A stretch of 40,909 bases of DNA, taken from Lachnospiraceae bacterium (GTDB taxonomy: Bacteria; Bacillota; Clostridia; Lachnospirales; Lachnospiraceae). The stretch covers positions 1 through 40,909 of the forward strand of contig JAGKTY010000021.1 of assembly GCA_021153185.1 (NCBI GenBank), given 5' to 3'. Below the pieces are notes generated by a model. It was not told the origin of the DNA and did no database searches. It worked only from the letters and a program-made list of their open reading frames with translations. The position numbers were made by a program, and so were the translations under genes. Positions 40,620 to 40,909 of the stretch are shown here, piece by piece. Each line of letters starts with the position of its first letter. Positions within the stretch are counted from its first letter, which is position 1.

Positions 40620-40701
40620 TGGATGGAGGTGGATTCGAACCACCGAAGCAAGTTGCAGCAGATTTACAGTCTGTCCCCTTTGGCCACTCGGGAATCCATC
40701 C
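40620..40701 (-). tRNA. tRNA-Tyr (anticodon GTA)
   Basis: An 82-nt class II tRNA with a long variable arm, acceptor GGATGGA/TCCATCC and anticodon arm CAGA-CTGTAAA-TCTG. Discriminator A; CCA is not encoded. Confidence 0.95.
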
Positions 40702-40723
40702 ATTTACCAATATAAAATTGGAA

Positions 40724-40796
40724 AGCCGATGATCGGACTCGAACCGATAACCTGCTGATTACAAATCAGCTGCTCTGCCAATTGAGCCACATCGGC
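40724..40796 (-). tRNA. tRNA-Thr (anticodon TGT)
   Basis: A 73-nt cloverleaf with acceptor GCCGATG/CATCGGC, anticodon arm CTGAT-TTGTAAT-ATCAG region and T-loop GTTCGAGTC. Discriminator T; CCA is not encoded. Confidence 0.95.
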
Positions 40797-40815
40797 GTAT
40801 AAAACGCTTAAAAAA

Positions 40816-40888
40816 TGGGACCTATAGGGCTCGAACCTATGACCCTCTGCTTGTAAGGCAGATGCTCTCCCAGCTGAGCTAAGATCCC
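40816..40888 (-). tRNA. tRNA-Val (anticodon TAC)
   Basis: A 73-nt cloverleaf with acceptor GGGATCT/AGGTCCC, anticodon arm CTGC-CTTACAA-GCAG and T-loop GTTCGAGCC. Discriminator A; CCA is not encoded. Confidence 0.95.
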
Positions 40889-40896
40889 AAATTGAA

Positions 40897-40909
40897 CGAC
40901 CTAGACGGG
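40897..40909 (-). tRNA. 3' end of a further tRNA, cut by window (possibly Asp)
   Basis: The minus strand enters the window with CCCGT then CTAGGTC and G, which reads as the end of a T-stem, a 7-base acceptor strand and a discriminator G, followed by a short spacer to tRNA-Val. Discriminator G is usual for tRNA-Asp or tRNA-Asn; Asp before Val-Thr-Tyr is a common order in Firmicutes. The anticodon is outside the window. Confidence 0.55.

Noticed and set aside
40463..40651. 62-codon minus-strand frame
   Set aside because: It runs through tRNA-Phe, tRNA-fMet and tRNA-Tyr and is an accidental frame.
1..40909. CRISPR arrays, insertion sequences or tandem repeats
   Set aside because: No regularly spaced repeats and no transposase-like products were seen; the inverted repeats found are terminators or the operator-like sites listed.

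Overview
The window looks like chromosome of a low-to-mid GC, Gram-positive anaerobe of the Clostridia, most likely a Lachnospiraceae gut commensal. The evidence is strong AGGAGG-type ribosome binding sites, a split transketolase, a long clostridial SRP RNA, a TTG-started protein with the Lachnospiraceae-type C-terminal 'LGVPG-YYEREK' domain, tRNAs without encoded CCA, and a yaaR-holB-ricT-trmN6-rsmI cluster as in Firmicutes. This placement is inference from gene content; no 16S rRNA is present.

Layout. 1-1353: the left edge holds a truncated ParB-like gene with its own promoter and a palindromic operator candidate, then a hairpin-rich stretch without a clear gene, against the 3' end of rlmD. 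This looks like the end of an integrated mobile element. 1354-5052 (minus): rlmD, a YhaM-like OB/HD exoribonuclease and a membrane-anchored HtrA-like protein that has lost its catalytic triad. 5170-9673 (plus): mutS2, apparently leaderless, followed by an OmpR-type response regulator and its histidine kinase. 9724-13307 (minus): a GNAT protein, the split transketolase pair, SRP RNA and tadA. 13448-14155 (plus): a lone radical-SAM activase (nrdG-like). 14125-17123 (minus): a Lachnospiraceae-type protein, a CdaR/PucR-type regulator and the ugpC/msmK-type sugar ABC ATPase. 17289-21225 (minus): a tight four-gene cluster of GNAT, tandem-HD HD-GYP protein, YesL-like membrane protein and transmembrane GGDEF cyclase, probably a c-di-GMP synthesis/degradation unit. 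21336-25294 (minus): metG, an alpha/beta hydrolase and a secreted DUF1002 protein. 25450-30765 (plus): DUF885 peptidase, AEC transporter, LCP-family cell-wall enzyme and DHH phosphoesterase.

30831-40152 (minus): acpP, then a long housekeeping run read from high to low coordinates: ybaK, greA, an HD protein, an Orn/Lys/Arg decarboxylase, pyk, a guanylate-kinase-like gene, yaaR, holB, ricT, trmN6 and rsmI. It follows the Bacillus yaaO-tmk-yaaQ-yaaR-holB-yaaT-yabA-yabB-yabC order, with a guanylate-kinase-like gene where tmk would be, pyk inserted and yabA missing. 40346-40909 (minus): a tRNA operon (partial tRNA, Val, Thr, Tyr, fMet, Phe, Lys) ending in a terminator.

Most of the window is ordinary core chromosome. 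The parts worth a second look are the mobile-element edge with its operator and hairpin array, the triad-less HtrA protein, leaderless mutS2, the c-di-GMP cluster and the palindrome in the ugpC promoter. No CRISPR array, insertion sequence, rRNA or phage gene block was seen. All functional statements come from motif recognition by eye, without database search.
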